Source of the DNA: Nitratireductor sp.
GTDB lineage: Bacteria; Pseudomonadota; Alphaproteobacteria; Rhizobiales; Rhizobiaceae
Length of the DNA stretch: 64,000 nt
NCBI RefSeq assembly: GCF_017794765.1
Contig: NZ_CP051236.1
Span: forward strand, 927,307 to 991,306
Direction of reading: 5' to 3'
Part shown: positions 46,729 through 55,651 of the stretch, one piece after another
Layout of the letters: every line of letters begins with the position of its first letter
Position numbering within the stretch: the stretch's first letter is position 1
Notes under the pieces: generated by a model
Database searches by the model: none
What the model was told of the DNA's origin: nothing
Seen by the model: only the letters and a program-made list of their open reading frames with translations
Made by a program: the position numbers and the translations under genes

Positions 46729-47622
46729 CTAACGCTGGCAGGTCGGACAATAAAAGGTCGACCGCCCGCTCTGCACAATGCGGCGAACGGTGCCGTCGCA
46801 TTCATCATGAGCGCATGATTGTCCCTCGCGGCCGTATACCTTGAAGGAATGCTGGAAATAGCCCAGAGACCCGTCCGCTCTCACGTAGTCCCGCAGTGAT
46901 GACCCGCCTGCCGCGATTGCCTCGGCGATAACGGCTCGGATCGAGACCGCCAGTCGTTCGCATCGTTCGGACGGTCCGCGCCGGGCAACGATCGTGTCGG
47001 CGCTGCGCTTCGGTGAGAGCCCTGCGCGCCACAACGCTTCGCAAACATAGATGTTGCCAAGCCCGGCGATCACCCTCTGATCCAGCAAAACGGCCTTCAG
47101 AGGCGCTCGCTTCCCACGCAGACGCTCGGCGAGCAACTCACCGTCGAGAGTGTTTCCAGTTGGTTCGATGCCGAGTGTGGCCAAAAGTGGATGGCTGTCC
47201 AGAGGCCCCTCGTCATGCAGAAGCATGAAACCGAACCGACGCGGATCATTGTAGACGACGCGAAGACTGCGCCCGTCGCCCGCCGTCAGGTGAAAGACCG
47301 CATGATCGTGCTTCTCCGCTTTGGAGCGCGGGTGATGAAACTCGCCAGGGGTGTGTTCCGTGCTGTCATCCTCATCAACACGAAATGAGCCTGACATTCC
47401 CAGATGGCACAACACCACCTCGGAGGTTTCCAGATGGATGAGGAGGTACTTTGCGCGCCGGCCAAGCGCGATGATCTCCTGTCCGCGAAGCCGTTCGGCG
47501 AACCCTCTGGGAAAAGGGAACCGCAGATCCGGACGCCGCAACTCCATGGAATCGATCTGCGCTCCCTCCATGATCGGCTGCAGTCCTCGGCGGACGGTTT
47601 CGACCTCGGGCAGTTCAGGCAT
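46729..47622 (-). CDS. mutM: Formamidopyrimidine-DNA glycosylase
   Basis: Removes 8-oxoguanine and Fapy lesions with AP-lyase activity. The mature start is PELPEVET with catalytic Pro2 and Glu3. The H2TH domain contains [18 protein letters not shown] (about residues 169-186), and the zinc finger is formed by CX4C (CAHDEC) and CX2C (CPTC) near the C-terminus. ATG 47622 gives 297 residues; the open frame to 47655 would bury the catalytic proline. ubiE, which I would expect next to it in rhizobia, is not there. Confidence 0.96.
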   Translation of the reverse strand: MPELPEVETVRRGLQPIMEGAQIDSMELRRPDLRFPFPRGFAERLRGQEIIALGRRAKYLLIHLETSEVVLCHLGMSGSFRVDEDDSTEHTPGEFHHPRSKAEKHDHAVFHLTAGDGRSLRVVYNDPRRFGFMLLHDEGPLDSHPLLATLGIEPTGNTLDGELLAERLRGKRAPLKAVLLDQRVIAGLGNIYVCEALWRAGLSPKRSADTIVARRGPSERCERLAVSIRAVIAEAIAAGGSSLRDYVRADGSLGYFQHSFKVYGREGQSCAHDECDGTVRRIVQSGRSTFYCPTCQR

Positions 47623-47992
47623 GTCGGGAATGCTCACTAGGGAAAGGTTTGCCATGGGGCAGGGCGGGAACGGGCAGATGCTCCCGGATATGGGAAACCG
47701 AGCTGGGCCGGCGAGCGGCTATCGGTTTACCGTCGAGGCCTTTCCGGTCGTCCGGGGAAAGTCTTTCGCCGAAAAATTCCCTTACGAAAAGGAATGCGCG
47801 CACCATATCCAATCACCGTTGCTACCCTTCGCCAAAGACATAGAGCATTTTACGATGCGGTGGAATCACCCGATCTCACCATAGATGCGGACAAACCGGG
47901 AGAAAGAACGTTCCGTATGCATTCTTCGGATAGAAGGCGTGCTGGATTGCCCCTGGGTCGGGCTTTGAGCCTGTGCGCGGCCTCGTAGCCTG
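47623..47992. other. Gene-free region between mutM and the Tad locus (370 bp)
   Basis: Nothing recognisable as a gene. Frames of 60-70 residues on both strands lack coherent features. A stretch starting TAGAGCATTTTACGATGCGG at 47840 resembles a dispersed TAGAGC-type intergenic motif also seen near 5797, 40379 and 62923. Confidence 0.5.
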
Positions 47993-48625
47993 TCAGCAAT
48001 CGTCGCAGGGGATGGTGCTGCTCATGCGCGGGCGCAGGTAGAACCGTTCGCTCATCTGCAGATTGTCAAGGCCCGCCATGGCCGTAAGGCCGGTGGATTT
48101 AGCGCCATCCTTCGACCAGGTAAGAATGGGCTTGTAGCCGAGCGCTGCGGTGGCGCGGATATAGAACGCCCCTTTGATGTTCAGTTCGGCGGGCAGCGTG
48201 GTGGTGCTGCCTTTGGGAAGGCCGGGGGAAGCCGTCCCATTTTTCAACTCGCGCGACCAGACCACCTTGATCTTCGGAGTTGTCTCGTCCGTAACCTCGA
48301 TCGCGGTAAGTGTCATCGTCGGCATCGACCGATTGTAGGGCTTCATGATGGCGCTGCCGATCTTCATGACGGCATCGACCTCACTCGCGGTGATCGAAGG
48401 CTGCTGCGCTACAAGGTCACCTGCCATGTTGGCAGCACGACTGAGCTTCTTGTTGACGTCGATCGCCTGACCGAACTCCAAAGTCAGAAAGTACATCGCA
48501 AAAAGGATGGGCGCGATGATGGCGAACTCGATCGCAGCCACGCCCCGCCTGTTGCGCGCAAAGTCCCCTAGAGTGGACAAGAAGCCGGCTTTCACGGCGG
48601 TCGGTTTGTTTTGATCGATTGTCAT
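47993..48625 (-). CDS. TadE/TadG-family pilus assembly protein (TadE-like)
   Basis: 210-residue pseudopilin-like protein. The N-terminus contains NRRGVAAIEFAIIAPILFA (about residues 31-49), a TadE motif with a hydrophobic helix preceded by Arg/Gly. The C-terminal 150 residues are extracytoplasmic with a terminal Cys pair (CDDC). TadE-like minor pseudopilins are processed by the prepilin peptidase in other systems. It is 32 nt downstream of the next TadE-like gene. ATG 48625 is preferred over an upstream TTG. Confidence 0.87.
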   Translation of the reverse strand: MTIDQNKPTAVKAGFLSTLGDFARNRRGVAAIEFAIIAPILFAMYFLTLEFGQAIDVNKKLSRAANMAGDLVAQQPSITASEVDAVMKIGSAIMKPYNRSMPTMTLTAIEVTDETTPKIKVVWSRELKNGTASPGLPKGSTTTLPAELNIKGAFYIRATAALGYKPILTWSKDGAKSTGLTAMAGLDNLQMSERFYLRPRMSSTIPCDDC

Positions 48626-48657
48626 TGCCTGGTCCCCCAACGACCTATTGCCAACAG

Positions 48658-49206
48658 TTAGAACGGCTCGTTTTGCCAGGTGTTTGATGAGAAAAGCAGA
48701 AGCTTGCCGTCAGGAAGCCGGTCCGCCAGCAGGTTTGTGAGCACCGGCCAGCGGTAGTAAACACGCATCATGTTCTTCGTCAGTGCGGGGCCCAGATCGG
48801 TTTTCGTATCGATACTTCCGTCGTCATTGAAGCCGAGGCTCGACTTGGCCGCGTCTTCGAAAGTGTCGAACTGCCGCAGATCGACCTCAAGGCCGGGACA
48901 GGTCTCCGACATTAGTATGGACATGCGGTCGCATAGCAGATCGCGCAGCTTCGTCTCGTTCAATTCACTGCTGCGCACCTGTCCGGTACGGAATAATCGC
49001 GCAACGTCGTCCGTTGCGTTCGCAAGCAGTTGTTGTGCCGCAAAGCCGATGCAGGCCTCCAGAATCACAAAGATCAGAAAGAAGAACGGAAGACCGAGAA
49101 AGGCGACCTCGATGGCCGCCACGCCCTCCTGGTTCTTGATGAACCGGCCCAGCACGCGGCGCCGGTTCGGCGCGCGGCACGCTTTGCCTTTTGTCTGATC
49201 GTCCAT
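48658..49206 (-). CDS. TadE/TadG-family pilus assembly protein (TadE-like)
   Basis: 182-residue protein with NQEGVAAIEVAFLGLPFFF (about residues 25-43) and a long hydrophobic helix, the second TadE-type pseudopilin of the locus. The downstream part is hydrophilic with one Cys each at about 92 and 103. AGGGGCC precedes the ATG by 6 nt. It precedes the other TadE-like gene in a minus-strand unit. There is no vWA domain, so neither protein is the large TadG. Confidence 0.87.
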   Translation of the reverse strand: MDDQTKGKACRAPNRRRVLGRFIKNQEGVAAIEVAFLGLPFFFLIFVILEACIGFAAQQLLANATDDVARLFRTGQVRSSELNETKLRDLLCDRMSILMSETCPGLEVDLRQFDTFEDAAKSSLGFNDDGSIDTKTDLGPALTKNMMRVYYRWPVLTNLLADRLPDGKLLLFSSNTWQNEPF

Positions 49207-49362
49207 AACTGGCCCCTGAAGTGTGCGTTGTCAGGGAGGACTATAACCAGCCCCGGTTGCATTCCGGTTTTGACTGCAGGTCAAATTGCGGGGTTTTGGT
49301 TTACGCTTTGCAAACCTTGTTCGGCCTGTTCGAGCGCCGCCAGCCCCGCGTTCTCGCATGAC

Positions 49363-49803
49363 TTACTGGTTGGCGCTGATCTCGGCTTCCGAGGCCCGCT
49401 CCGCATCAGTCTTGTATGAGCTCTCGCAGTAAGGCGTACAGGAAAGCGTCTGGACGTTCGCGCGGCGGTAAATGCGTACGGAACTGGCGGACTGCCGGCT
49501 GACCATGATCTGTTCATCGACTATGGGTTGGCCGTCAATGTCGAGGACGACGAGATTGGTGACACCAAACCCCTTGCCCGTGAGAACGATCGTCGTGGCG
49601 TCCTGTACGGCCGCGTCAGCGATCTCGGGGTTGCCGATAACGATCGTGTCGGCCTCTCGCGCGAGTTTGACGATTTTCGCCTGGTTCATCACGACTTCGA
49701 TTGCCGCCTCATTTGCCGAGGTGATTCCCGGCAGTGCAACCAGACCGGCGGTCAGGCAGACTGTTTTCAAGGCAGTTCCGGTTTTGGAAAATACGGCGCG
49801 CAT
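49363..49803 (-). CDS. Small secreted protein resembling the N-terminal domain of CpaC
   Basis: 146-residue exported protein with a signal peptide (about residues 1-30, ending near TSA). The body EVVMNQAKIVKLAREADTIVIGNPEIADAAVQ and GFGVTNLVVLDIDGQPIVDEQIMV (given here in parts: VMNQAKIVKLAREADTIVIG and FGVTNLVVLDIDG) is the short domain normally found at the N-terminus of CpaC/RcpA secretins; the tail has a CTPYC pair. There is no secretin domain. A signal cleavage and periplasmic location are inferred. It heads the minus-strand side of the Tad locus. ATG 49803 is chosen over upstream codons. Confidence 0.83.
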   Translation of the reverse strand: MRAVFSKTGTALKTVCLTAGLVALPGITSANEAAIEVVMNQAKIVKLAREADTIVIGNPEIADAAVQDATTIVLTGKGFGVTNLVVLDIDGQPIVDEQIMVSRQSASSVRIYRRANVQTLSCTPYCESSYKTDAERASEAEISANQ

Positions 49804-50115
49804 CACCCTGCTCCCCACGTCAAGCTGAAGAGAGTATGAACCTGATTGGTGAACCAAGGGTTAAGTGCCGGCCGAACAGGTGCGAAGGCGGCAGCATTTC
49901 CGATTATATATATAAAGTGTTCTGGCGAACCGCGTGCGGCCCCGTGCTTTATGAACATGTTAACCAACACCCGCGCTTTGAGGCGGCAAGGTTTTGGTAA
50001 GGGTGTTTCTTAAGCAGGTTGAAAGAGCTCCCTCGTATGGTCAGGCCATCCGATCAACACAACAAAAAACGTTGACGGTCTTGCTGAACAAAACGCGGAA
50101 GAGGAGTTTTCCCAA
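49804..50115. promoter_or_regulatory. Divergent control region between the CpaC-N-like gene and flp (312 bp)
   Basis: No gene. It holds an AT-rich palindrome (TATATATATA, about 49904-49915), a CtrA-like site (49949-49964), and must contain promoters for both directions. GAGGAG at 50101-50106 is the flp ribosome-binding site. Confidence 0.6.
49949..49964 (+). promoter_or_regulatory. Candidate CtrA-binding site upstream of flp
   Basis: TTAT-N7-TTAAC (spacer GAACATG), one base from the CtrA consensus TTAA-N7-TTAAC. It lies 152 nt before the flp ATG. Confidence 0.4.
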
Positions 50116-50286
50116 ATGGCTAATCTGTTTGCACGTTTCATGAAAGACGAGTCCGGCGCAACCGCTATCGAGTACGGCCTTCTGGCTGCTCTGATCGCTC
50201 TTGGTATCGTTGCTGGCGCCACCGCACTCGGCGGCAAGCTGAGCGACACCTTCCAGGGCATCGCGGACGACCTGCCGGGCAACTAA
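50116..50286 (+). CDS. flp: Flp family type IVb pilin
   Basis: Major pilin of 56 residues. The prepilin motif is DESGATAIEYGLLAALIALG (residues 11-30); cleavage is expected after Gly14, leaving Ala15 as the first residue with Glu at +5. GAGGAG at 50101-50106 lies 9 nt before the ATG. It has its own terminator-like hairpin and precedes cpaA, its processing peptidase. It would polymerise into the Flp pilus. The gene is very short and easily missed. Confidence 0.95.
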   Translation: MANLFARFMKDESGATAIEYGLLAALIALGIVAGATALGGKLSDTFQGIADDLPGN

Positions 50287-50317
50287 GAACGTCCGACTGG
50301 ATTGTTCCAGAGATTGG

Positions 50318-50350
50318 GGCCGCTTCTCTACTGGAGGAGCGGCCTTCTTC
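50318..50350 (+). terminator. flp terminator
   Basis: GGCCGCT / AGCGGCC (7 bp plus further pairs inside), followed by TTCTTC, starting 32 nt after the flp stop. The T-run is interrupted, so some read-through into cpaA is likely. Confidence 0.6.
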
Positions 50351-50428
50351 GTTTGATGTCACAATCGTCAGTTCATCAAGTTTTAAGCGGCGATCCGGAT
50401 AATCCAAAGGAAACTGAGGTGTCATGGC

Positions 50429-50950
50429 ATGCTTGAAGCAATCGTTCTTGTGGTGTTTCCCTTCTGTATGGTTTTTGCCGCGGTCTCGGACCTGTTGTCC
50501 ATGACCATTGCGAACCGCGTGTCTGTATTGCTTCTCGCGACCTTCGCTGTCGCGGCGCCGATGATAGGCATGGACTGGGCGCAAATTGGAATGCATCTGG
50601 CAGCAGGCGTGGTTGTTCTGGCCGTGACCTTCGCCCTTTTTGCCTTCGGCGGCATGGGTGGCGGCGATGCAAAACTGATGGCGGCCACCGCCATCTGGTT
50701 TGGGTTCAGTCCGGTTCTCATTCAGTATTTTCTGACCGCAGCGCTCCTGGGGGGCGCCCTCACACTCCTGATCCTCAAATTCAGGAACTCGTATATCGGA
50801 TACGTGTCGGTCAACAATCTCCTGTTGCGAAATCTTGCAGATCACAAGGCGGGGATTCCCTATGGCATTGCATTGGGCACTGCGGGCCTCTTCGCCTATC
50901 CCGAAACGCCTTTTGTCCAATGGGCGCTCGCCAGGCTGGCGGGGCTCTAG
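50429..50950 (+). CDS. cpaA: Prepilin peptidase CpaA/TadV
   Basis: Aspartic protease of 173 residues with about five membrane helices that cleaves Flp and TadE-like pseudopilins. The first catalytic Asp is in AVSDLLSM (about residue 21) and the second in FGGMGGGDAKL (the GxGD motif, about residues 73-83). It follows flp by 142 nt and has a strong terminator after it, so it is separable from cpaB. Confidence 0.93.
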   Translation: MLEAIVLVVFPFCMVFAAVSDLLSMTIANRVSVLLLATFAVAAPMIGMDWAQIGMHLAAGVVVLAVTFALFAFGGMGGGDAKLMAATAIWFGFSPVLIQYFLTAALLGGALTLLILKFRNSYIGYVSVNNLLLRNLADHKAGIPYGIALGTAGLFAYPETPFVQWALARLAGL

Positions 50951-51014
50951 GGGCTCACTCCGGTCGCCCGAGACATCCAGCCCCGAAGCCTCCGGCAGCT
51001 CAAAACCGTGATAG

Positions 51015-51041
51015 CGCCCCGATTTTGGTCGGGGCGTTTTT
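51015..51041 (+). terminator. cpaA terminator
   Basis: CGCCCCGA / TCGGGGCG (8 bp), loop TTTTGG, then TTTTT (51037-51041). A strong intrinsic terminator between cpaA and cpaB. Confidence 0.92.
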
Positions 51042-51174
51042 GCGTTTCGCGCCTCGCGGGACAGTTCAACTTTGAATTAATCATTTTTGTAAGGTTCACG
51101 TTAACCATAATTTGACGATTGACGCTCCATTCTCCGCTTCACGCAACGGAAGTCCGAGTACAAGGGGCGGAGTC

Positions 51175-51990
51175 ATGAGCAAATCCCGGATCGTCATCTT
51201 AGGTGTGGCCGTGCTGGCCGCCCTTGGCGCCGGTTATGTCGCCAAGAACCTGACGGCACCGGCTCCGCAGCAGCCAGTCGCGAGCGCAGGACCAGAAGAA
51301 CCGGCAATCGATCTCGTCGATGTTCTGGTCATCGGACAGGATGTTCCGATGGGAACCGAGCTCGGCAGCGCCCTGTCCTGGCAGTCCTGGCCTGCGGACA
51401 ACATCAACGCCAACATGATCACCAGGAACGAGAGCCCCGAGGCGCTGGAAGAGCTGCGCAGCTCCATTGCGCGCGTCGCACTCTATACGGGGGAGCCACT
51501 CAGGCGTTCCAAGCTCATCGGCGAGGGGATGAGCTTCATGTCTGCGATCCTGCCTGCGGGCAAACGCGCTGTGGCAACCCAGATCGCTGCTGATACGTCA
51601 GCGGGCGGCTTTATCCTTCCCAATGATTACGTAGACGTCATTATGACGCGCCGCTCGCAGGAGAACGGCACCGCGAACGGTTTCATCACTGAGACCATCC
51701 TCAAGAACATCAAGGTTCTGGCGATCGACCAGACGATCCAGGAAGACGAGGAAGGGCGCCGCGTCAAGGTGGGCGAAACCGCGACGCTCGAACTTACGCC
51801 GGAGCAGGCGGAGATCATCACGGTTGCACAGCAGATGGCTGATCGTCTCACGCTTTCACTGCGGGCAATTACCGATACGAACGAAACATCGGAGAATGAC
51901 GGGTCCTACCTTGTTTCAGGCAGAGGCCGGGGCAACAGCGTCCGTCTGATCAAATCCGGTGAAGTCACCGAAGTGGGGACCCGGAAATGA
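51175..51990 (+). CDS. cpaB: Flp pilus assembly protein CpaB/RcpC
   Basis: 271-residue periplasmic/inner-membrane protein with an N-terminal membrane anchor (about residues 5-25), then a SAF domain (about 50-115) and the RcpC/CpaB domain (about 120-250, including GGFILPNDYVDVIMTRR). It probably interacts with the secretin or peptidoglycan; the molecular role in Tad systems is still loosely defined. ATG 51175 follows GGGGCGGAG. Its stop overlaps the cpaC start (ATGA). Confidence 0.93.
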   Translation: MSKSRIVILGVAVLAALGAGYVAKNLTAPAPQQPVASAGPEEPAIDLVDVLVIGQDVPMGTELGSALSWQSWPADNINANMITRNESPEALEELRSSIARVALYTGEPLRRSKLIGEGMSFMSAILPAGKRAVATQIAADTSAGGFILPNDYVDVIMTRRSQENGTANGFITETILKNIKVLAIDQTIQEDEEGRRVKVGETATLELTPEQAEIITVAQQMADRLTLSLRAITDTNETSENDGSYLVSGRGRGNSVRLIKSGEVTEVGTRK

Positions 51991-53579
51991 CGAAGCGCAT
52001 GGATGAGGCGAAGGCCGTGAAACAGTCGGAGCGGGGAATGCGCAGCACTCTGAAATTGACCGCGCACCTACTATTGGGGTGCGTCACGGTGTTGGCTGCA
52101 CAATCCGCTCTGCCGGATGGCGCGGCCTTTGCCCAACAGAACGTTGTCAAGGCGCGCGGCGGACCCAGCGTGAACCAGCGGGTAAAGCTTGGTCTCAACA
52201 AGTCGCTTGTGCTCGACCTGCCGAGCGACGCTTACGATATTCTGGTTGCAAATCCGTCGGTCGCCGACGCCGTGACCCGCACCGCACGACGCATTTATCT
52301 GTTCGGCAAGCAGGTGGGCGAGACCAACATCTTCGTGTTTGGCGCCAATGGTGAGCAGATCGCAAGCCTGGACCTTGCGGTGGAGCGAGATGTTGCCGGC
52401 CTTGAAGAGTATCTCAAGCGCTTCATTCCCAACTCCGCTATCGATGTTGAACTCATCAACGACAACGTCGTTCTCACCGGAACGGTTGAGACACCGCTTG
52501 ATGCCGCCCGTGCCGCGCAGCTTGCGCAGATCTTCGTCACCGGTGGTGAGGCCACGACCGGCCAATACTCGCAAAGCGCGGCCGCACCGACAGATGGCGG
52601 CGGTGTAGCGATCAACAACCCCGACCAGAAGCGCCAGACGAGCCGGATCGTCAACATGATCCAGATCATCGGCGAGGACCAGGTCACGCTCAAGGTCACG
52701 GTGGCCGAGGTCAGCCGCTCCGTCATGAAGCAGCTTGGCGTGAACATGATCGGCTCGGGAAGTGCTGACGGCATCTCTTGGGGTGCCGTGGTGGACAATG
52801 CCTTCGGGCTCGGAAAGCCGCTTTCCCCCACACAGTTTTCGGTCGGTGGATCGCTGATTGACGCCTATATCAACGCCATGGAGCAGGCAGGCGTGATGAA
52901 GACGCTGGCCGAGCCGGCTCTGACGGCTGTCTCCGGCGAGAAAGCCACGTTCCGTGTTGGTGGTGAGTTCAACATCGTCACCTCGCAGGAAATCGACCCA
53001 GACACGAACGCGCTGAAATACGAGGTCGAAAAGATCGACTACGGCATTGGTCTGGAGTTCCTTCCAACAGTTCTTTCTGCCGGCCGCATCAGCCTGAAGA
53101 TCCGCACTCAGGTTTCCGAACCCACCATGCAGGGATCCCAGACCTTCTTCTCTGGCATGGGGCGCGGCCAGCGCTACCGCAACGCTTCGAGCATGAACGC
53201 AATCTCGATCCGCAAGCGCCTGGCCGATACCACGGTCGAACTGCCCTCCGGCGGATCGATGATGATCGCCGGCCTCGTGCAGGATGACGTGCGCCAGGCG
53301 TTCAACGGGGTGCCGGGGCTCTCCAAGGTCCCCGTACTTGGTGCGCTGTTCCGCAGCCGTGATTTCGTTCGCAATGAAACGGAACTGGTGATCATCGTAA
53401 CGCCGTACCTGTCCAAACCGACCGCGCGCAATGCATTGGCGAGGCCGGACGATAATTTCACACCCGCCAGTGATGGCGCGGGAATGTTCCTTGGCCGCGT
53501 AAACCGCGTCTACGGAAGCATGAAAACCAACCTGCCCAATGGCCGCTACCACGGCGTTGTCGGCTACATCTACAAATGA
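51987..53579 (+). CDS. cpaC: Type II/III-like secretin CpaC (RcpA)
   Basis: Outer-membrane secretin pore for the pilus, 530 residues. After a signal sequence (hydrophobic at about 22-48) comes the CpaC N-terminal domain (about 60-130), a BON-type segment (about 135-175) and the secretin domain (about 290-480), ending with MIAGLVQDDVRQAFNGVPGL and ETELVIIVTPYL. The start at 51987 has a GGGGACC 7 nt upstream; Met18 would give a more typical signal peptide. The adjoining stand-alone homologue at 49363-49803 copies only the N-terminal domain. Confidence 0.94.
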   Translation: MTKRMDEAKAVKQSERGMRSTLKLTAHLLLGCVTVLAAQSALPDGAAFAQQNVVKARGGPSVNQRVKLGLNKSLVLDLPSDAYDILVANPSVADAVTRTARRIYLFGKQVGETNIFVFGANGEQIASLDLAVERDVAGLEEYLKRFIPNSAIDVELINDNVVLTGTVETPLDAARAAQLAQIFVTGGEATTGQYSQSAAAPTDGGGVAINNPDQKRQTSRIVNMIQIIGEDQVTLKVTVAEVSRSVMKQLGVNMIGSGSADGISWGAVVDNAFGLGKPLSPTQFSVGGSLIDAYINAMEQAGVMKTLAEPALTAVSGEKATFRVGGEFNIVTSQEIDPDTNALKYEVEKIDYGIGLEFLPTVLSAGRISLKIRTQVSEPTMQGSQTFFSGMGRGQRYRNASSMNAISIRKRLADTTVELPSGGSMMIAGLVQDDVRQAFNGVPGLSKVPVLGALFRSRDFVRNETELVIIVTPYLSKPTARNALARPDDNFTPASDGAGMFLGRVNRVYGSMKTNLPNGRYHGVVGYIYK

Positions 53580-54337
53580 GCTGGGGAAAGGTTATGCCGG
53601 GGGTGGTCATGATGAAGAACACGACACGGAACACACATCGGGCCAGGCTCGCCGGCACGGCAATGATTGTCTGCGCGGCCGCGGTCATGGCCGGATGCGC
53701 CGCAAAACGGGATTCGGTCATTGTCGGTTCGATACCGGACGACTATCGCACCAATCATCCGATCGTCATCTCCGAGAAGGCGCAGCAAATCGATCTCCCG
53801 GTCGCCGCTTCCGCGCGGAAAATGTCGCGTGACCAGATGAGCACGCTCGCGGGTTTCATGAGCGGATATGACCGCCGCTCCGGCAGTACGGTTTCCGTAC
53901 TCGTGCCGTCGGGCTCTACCAATGAACTCGGTGCGTCCAACGTCGCTTCGCAGATTACGCATCTGCTGCAGAAACAGGGCGTTCCGCCGGAGAGTATTTC
54001 GGTGATCTCATATCAGGCGCCTGCGCCGGATACCGCGCCACCGATCCGCGTCTCCTACCCGGTAGTCAAGGCATCCACCAGTCAATGCGGCAGCTGGCCG
54101 GCAGATATCCTGGATACGACCGACAACAAGCACTACGCGAATTTCGGTTGCTCCTATCAGAACAATCTCGCCGCACAGGTGGCCAATCCGAACGATTTCC
54201 TTGGGCCACGCAAACAGGGTGAGATTGATGCCGAGAACCGGATGGGTGTGATCGACAAATATCGTGGTGCTGAGAGCATTTATAAACCTGGTCAGGTATC
54301 CGAGGATTTCCGGGCCGCCAGAGAGATCGCATACTAG
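53576..54337 (+). CDS. cpaD: Pilus assembly lipoprotein CpaD
   Basis: 253-residue outer-membrane lipoprotein thought to help assemble the CpaC secretin. The lipobox is VMAGC with acceptor Cys41 from the 53576 start; an alternative start at Met12 or Met13 gives a shorter signal. The C-terminal domain contains RVSYPVVKASTSQCGSWPAD. The ATG overlaps the cpaC stop by 4 nt, and cpaE follows by 14 nt. Lipidation would involve Lnt, also encoded in this window. Confidence 0.92.
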   Translation: MSWGKVMPGVVMMKNTTRNTHRARLAGTAMIVCAAAVMAGCAAKRDSVIVGSIPDDYRTNHPIVISEKAQQIDLPVAASARKMSRDQMSTLAGFMSGYDRRSGSTVSVLVPSGSTNELGASNVASQITHLLQKQGVPPESISVISYQAPAPDTAPPIRVSYPVVKASTSQCGSWPADILDTTDNKHYANFGCSYQNNLAAQVANPNDFLGPRKQGEIDAENRMGVIDKYRGAESIYKPGQVSEDFRAAREIAY

Positions 54338-54351
54338 GCGAGGGGCATGAC

Positions 54352-55632
54352 ATGAGCAATCTGGCCTACGAAACGGACCACGAGGATCTCGCTCCCGAGG
54401 ATGGCGCGTCGCCAGCGCTGCAGAAGTTGCGGCCGATCCCGAGGATCTCGATTCAGGCATTCTGCGAGACCGACAGCGTTGCCAATCCGATCGAGCGGGC
54501 AGGCGAAGACCGCCGCATGGCGAAAACCCATCTGAAGGTGCATATGGGCGGTGTGGCGACTGCCGTCGAGTTTTATCAGACTGCGGCCACGCCGAACCTT
54601 GTTATCGTCGAATCCTCCAGCGAGCCGCGAGAATTGCTGGCTTCGCTGGAACAGTTGGCGACGGTCTGCGACCCGTCGACGAAGGTCATCATCATCGGTC
54701 ACTACAACGATGTCTGGCTATATCGGGAACTGATCCGCGCAGGCATCTCCGAATATGTGGTCGCGCCGATCTCGATGGCGGACATCGTCAGCGTGATCGC
54801 CAACATTTTCGTCGATCCTGAAGCTGAGCCGCTTGGACACTCTATCGCGTTTATCGGAGCAAAAGGCGGGGTTGGCTCTTCTACAGTTGCCCACAACGTG
54901 GCCTGGTCGATCTCCAGTCTGTTCGAAAACGAAGTCGTGGTGGCCGATCTGGATCTGCCTTTCGGCACGGCGAACATCAACTTCGATCAGGACCCCGCAC
55001 AGGGCATCGCTGAAGCGGTGTTTTCGCCCGAGCGCATAGATGAAGTCTATCTGGATCGATTGCTGGCCCAGTGTGCGGAAAGGCTTTCCCTCCTGGCAGC
55101 ACCCTCCACGCTCGACCGCGTGTATGATTTCGATCCGGAGGCATTCGCGCAGATCATCGACACCACGCAGCGCACGGCGCCGGTCCTGGTTCTCGACGTT
55201 CCGCATGTCTGGAACGGTTGGACCAAGACAACTCTTGCACAGGCCGATGAGATAGTCATCACGGCCACGCCCGACCTCGCCAATCTGCGCAATACAAAGA
55301 ACCTAATCGATACTTTGAAGAAGCTGCGGCCGAATGACAAACCGCCAGTGCTGCTGCTCAATCAGGCGGGCATCCCGAAGCGACCGGAAATATCGCTGGA
55401 AGACTTTGCCGAACCGCTCGGTGTGATCCCGGCAGCGACCATTCCTTTCGAGCCGCAACTGTTTGGCAATGCAGCCAACAACGGGCGCATGCTGGGCGAG
55501 ATGGACGCAAACAGCCCGATCGTCGAGACGATCAATGAACTCGCACATATCCTGACTGGTCGGCGTGATGTGAAGCCGAAAAAGAAGAGTGGCTTGTCCG
55601 GCATCCTGGGCAGGTTGAAACGCAAAAGCTGA
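54352..55632 (+). CDS. cpaE: Pilus assembly ATPase CpaE/TadZ
   Basis: Polar-localisation ATPase of the MinD/ParA superfamily, 426 residues. The N-terminal half is a receiver-like domain (about residues 75-155, PNLVIVESSSEPRELLAS). The ATPase begins at about 164 with IAFIGAKGGVGSSTVAHNVA, a deviant Walker A, and VVADLDLPFGTANINFD follows. In other bacteria TadZ positions the apparatus at a pole. It precedes cpaF. Confidence 0.93.
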   Translation: MSNLAYETDHEDLAPEDGASPALQKLRPIPRISIQAFCETDSVANPIERAGEDRRMAKTHLKVHMGGVATAVEFYQTAATPNLVIVESSSEPRELLASLEQLATVCDPSTKVIIIGHYNDVWLYRELIRAGISEYVVAPISMADIVSVIANIFVDPEAEPLGHSIAFIGAKGGVGSSTVAHNVAWSISSLFENEVVVADLDLPFGTANINFDQDPAQGIAEAVFSPERIDEVYLDRLLAQCAERLSLLAAPSTLDRVYDFDPEAFAQIIDTTQRTAPVLVLDVPHVWNGWTKTTLAQADEIVITATPDLANLRNTKNLIDTLKKLRPNDKPPVLLLNQAGIPKRPEISLEDFAEPLGVIPAATIPFEPQLFGNAANNGRMLGEMDANSPIVETINELAHILTGRRDVKPKKKSGLSGILGRLKRKS

Positions 55633-55651
55633 TACGGATTGGTAGCGTCAG

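Noticed and set aside
47649-47988. 60-70-residue ORFs after mutM on the plus strand
   Set aside because: No recognisable product, no ribosome-binding site and no expected ubiE similarity.
52071-53552. 493-residue minus-strand ORF over cpaC
   Set aside because: Shadow of the CpaC secretin gene.
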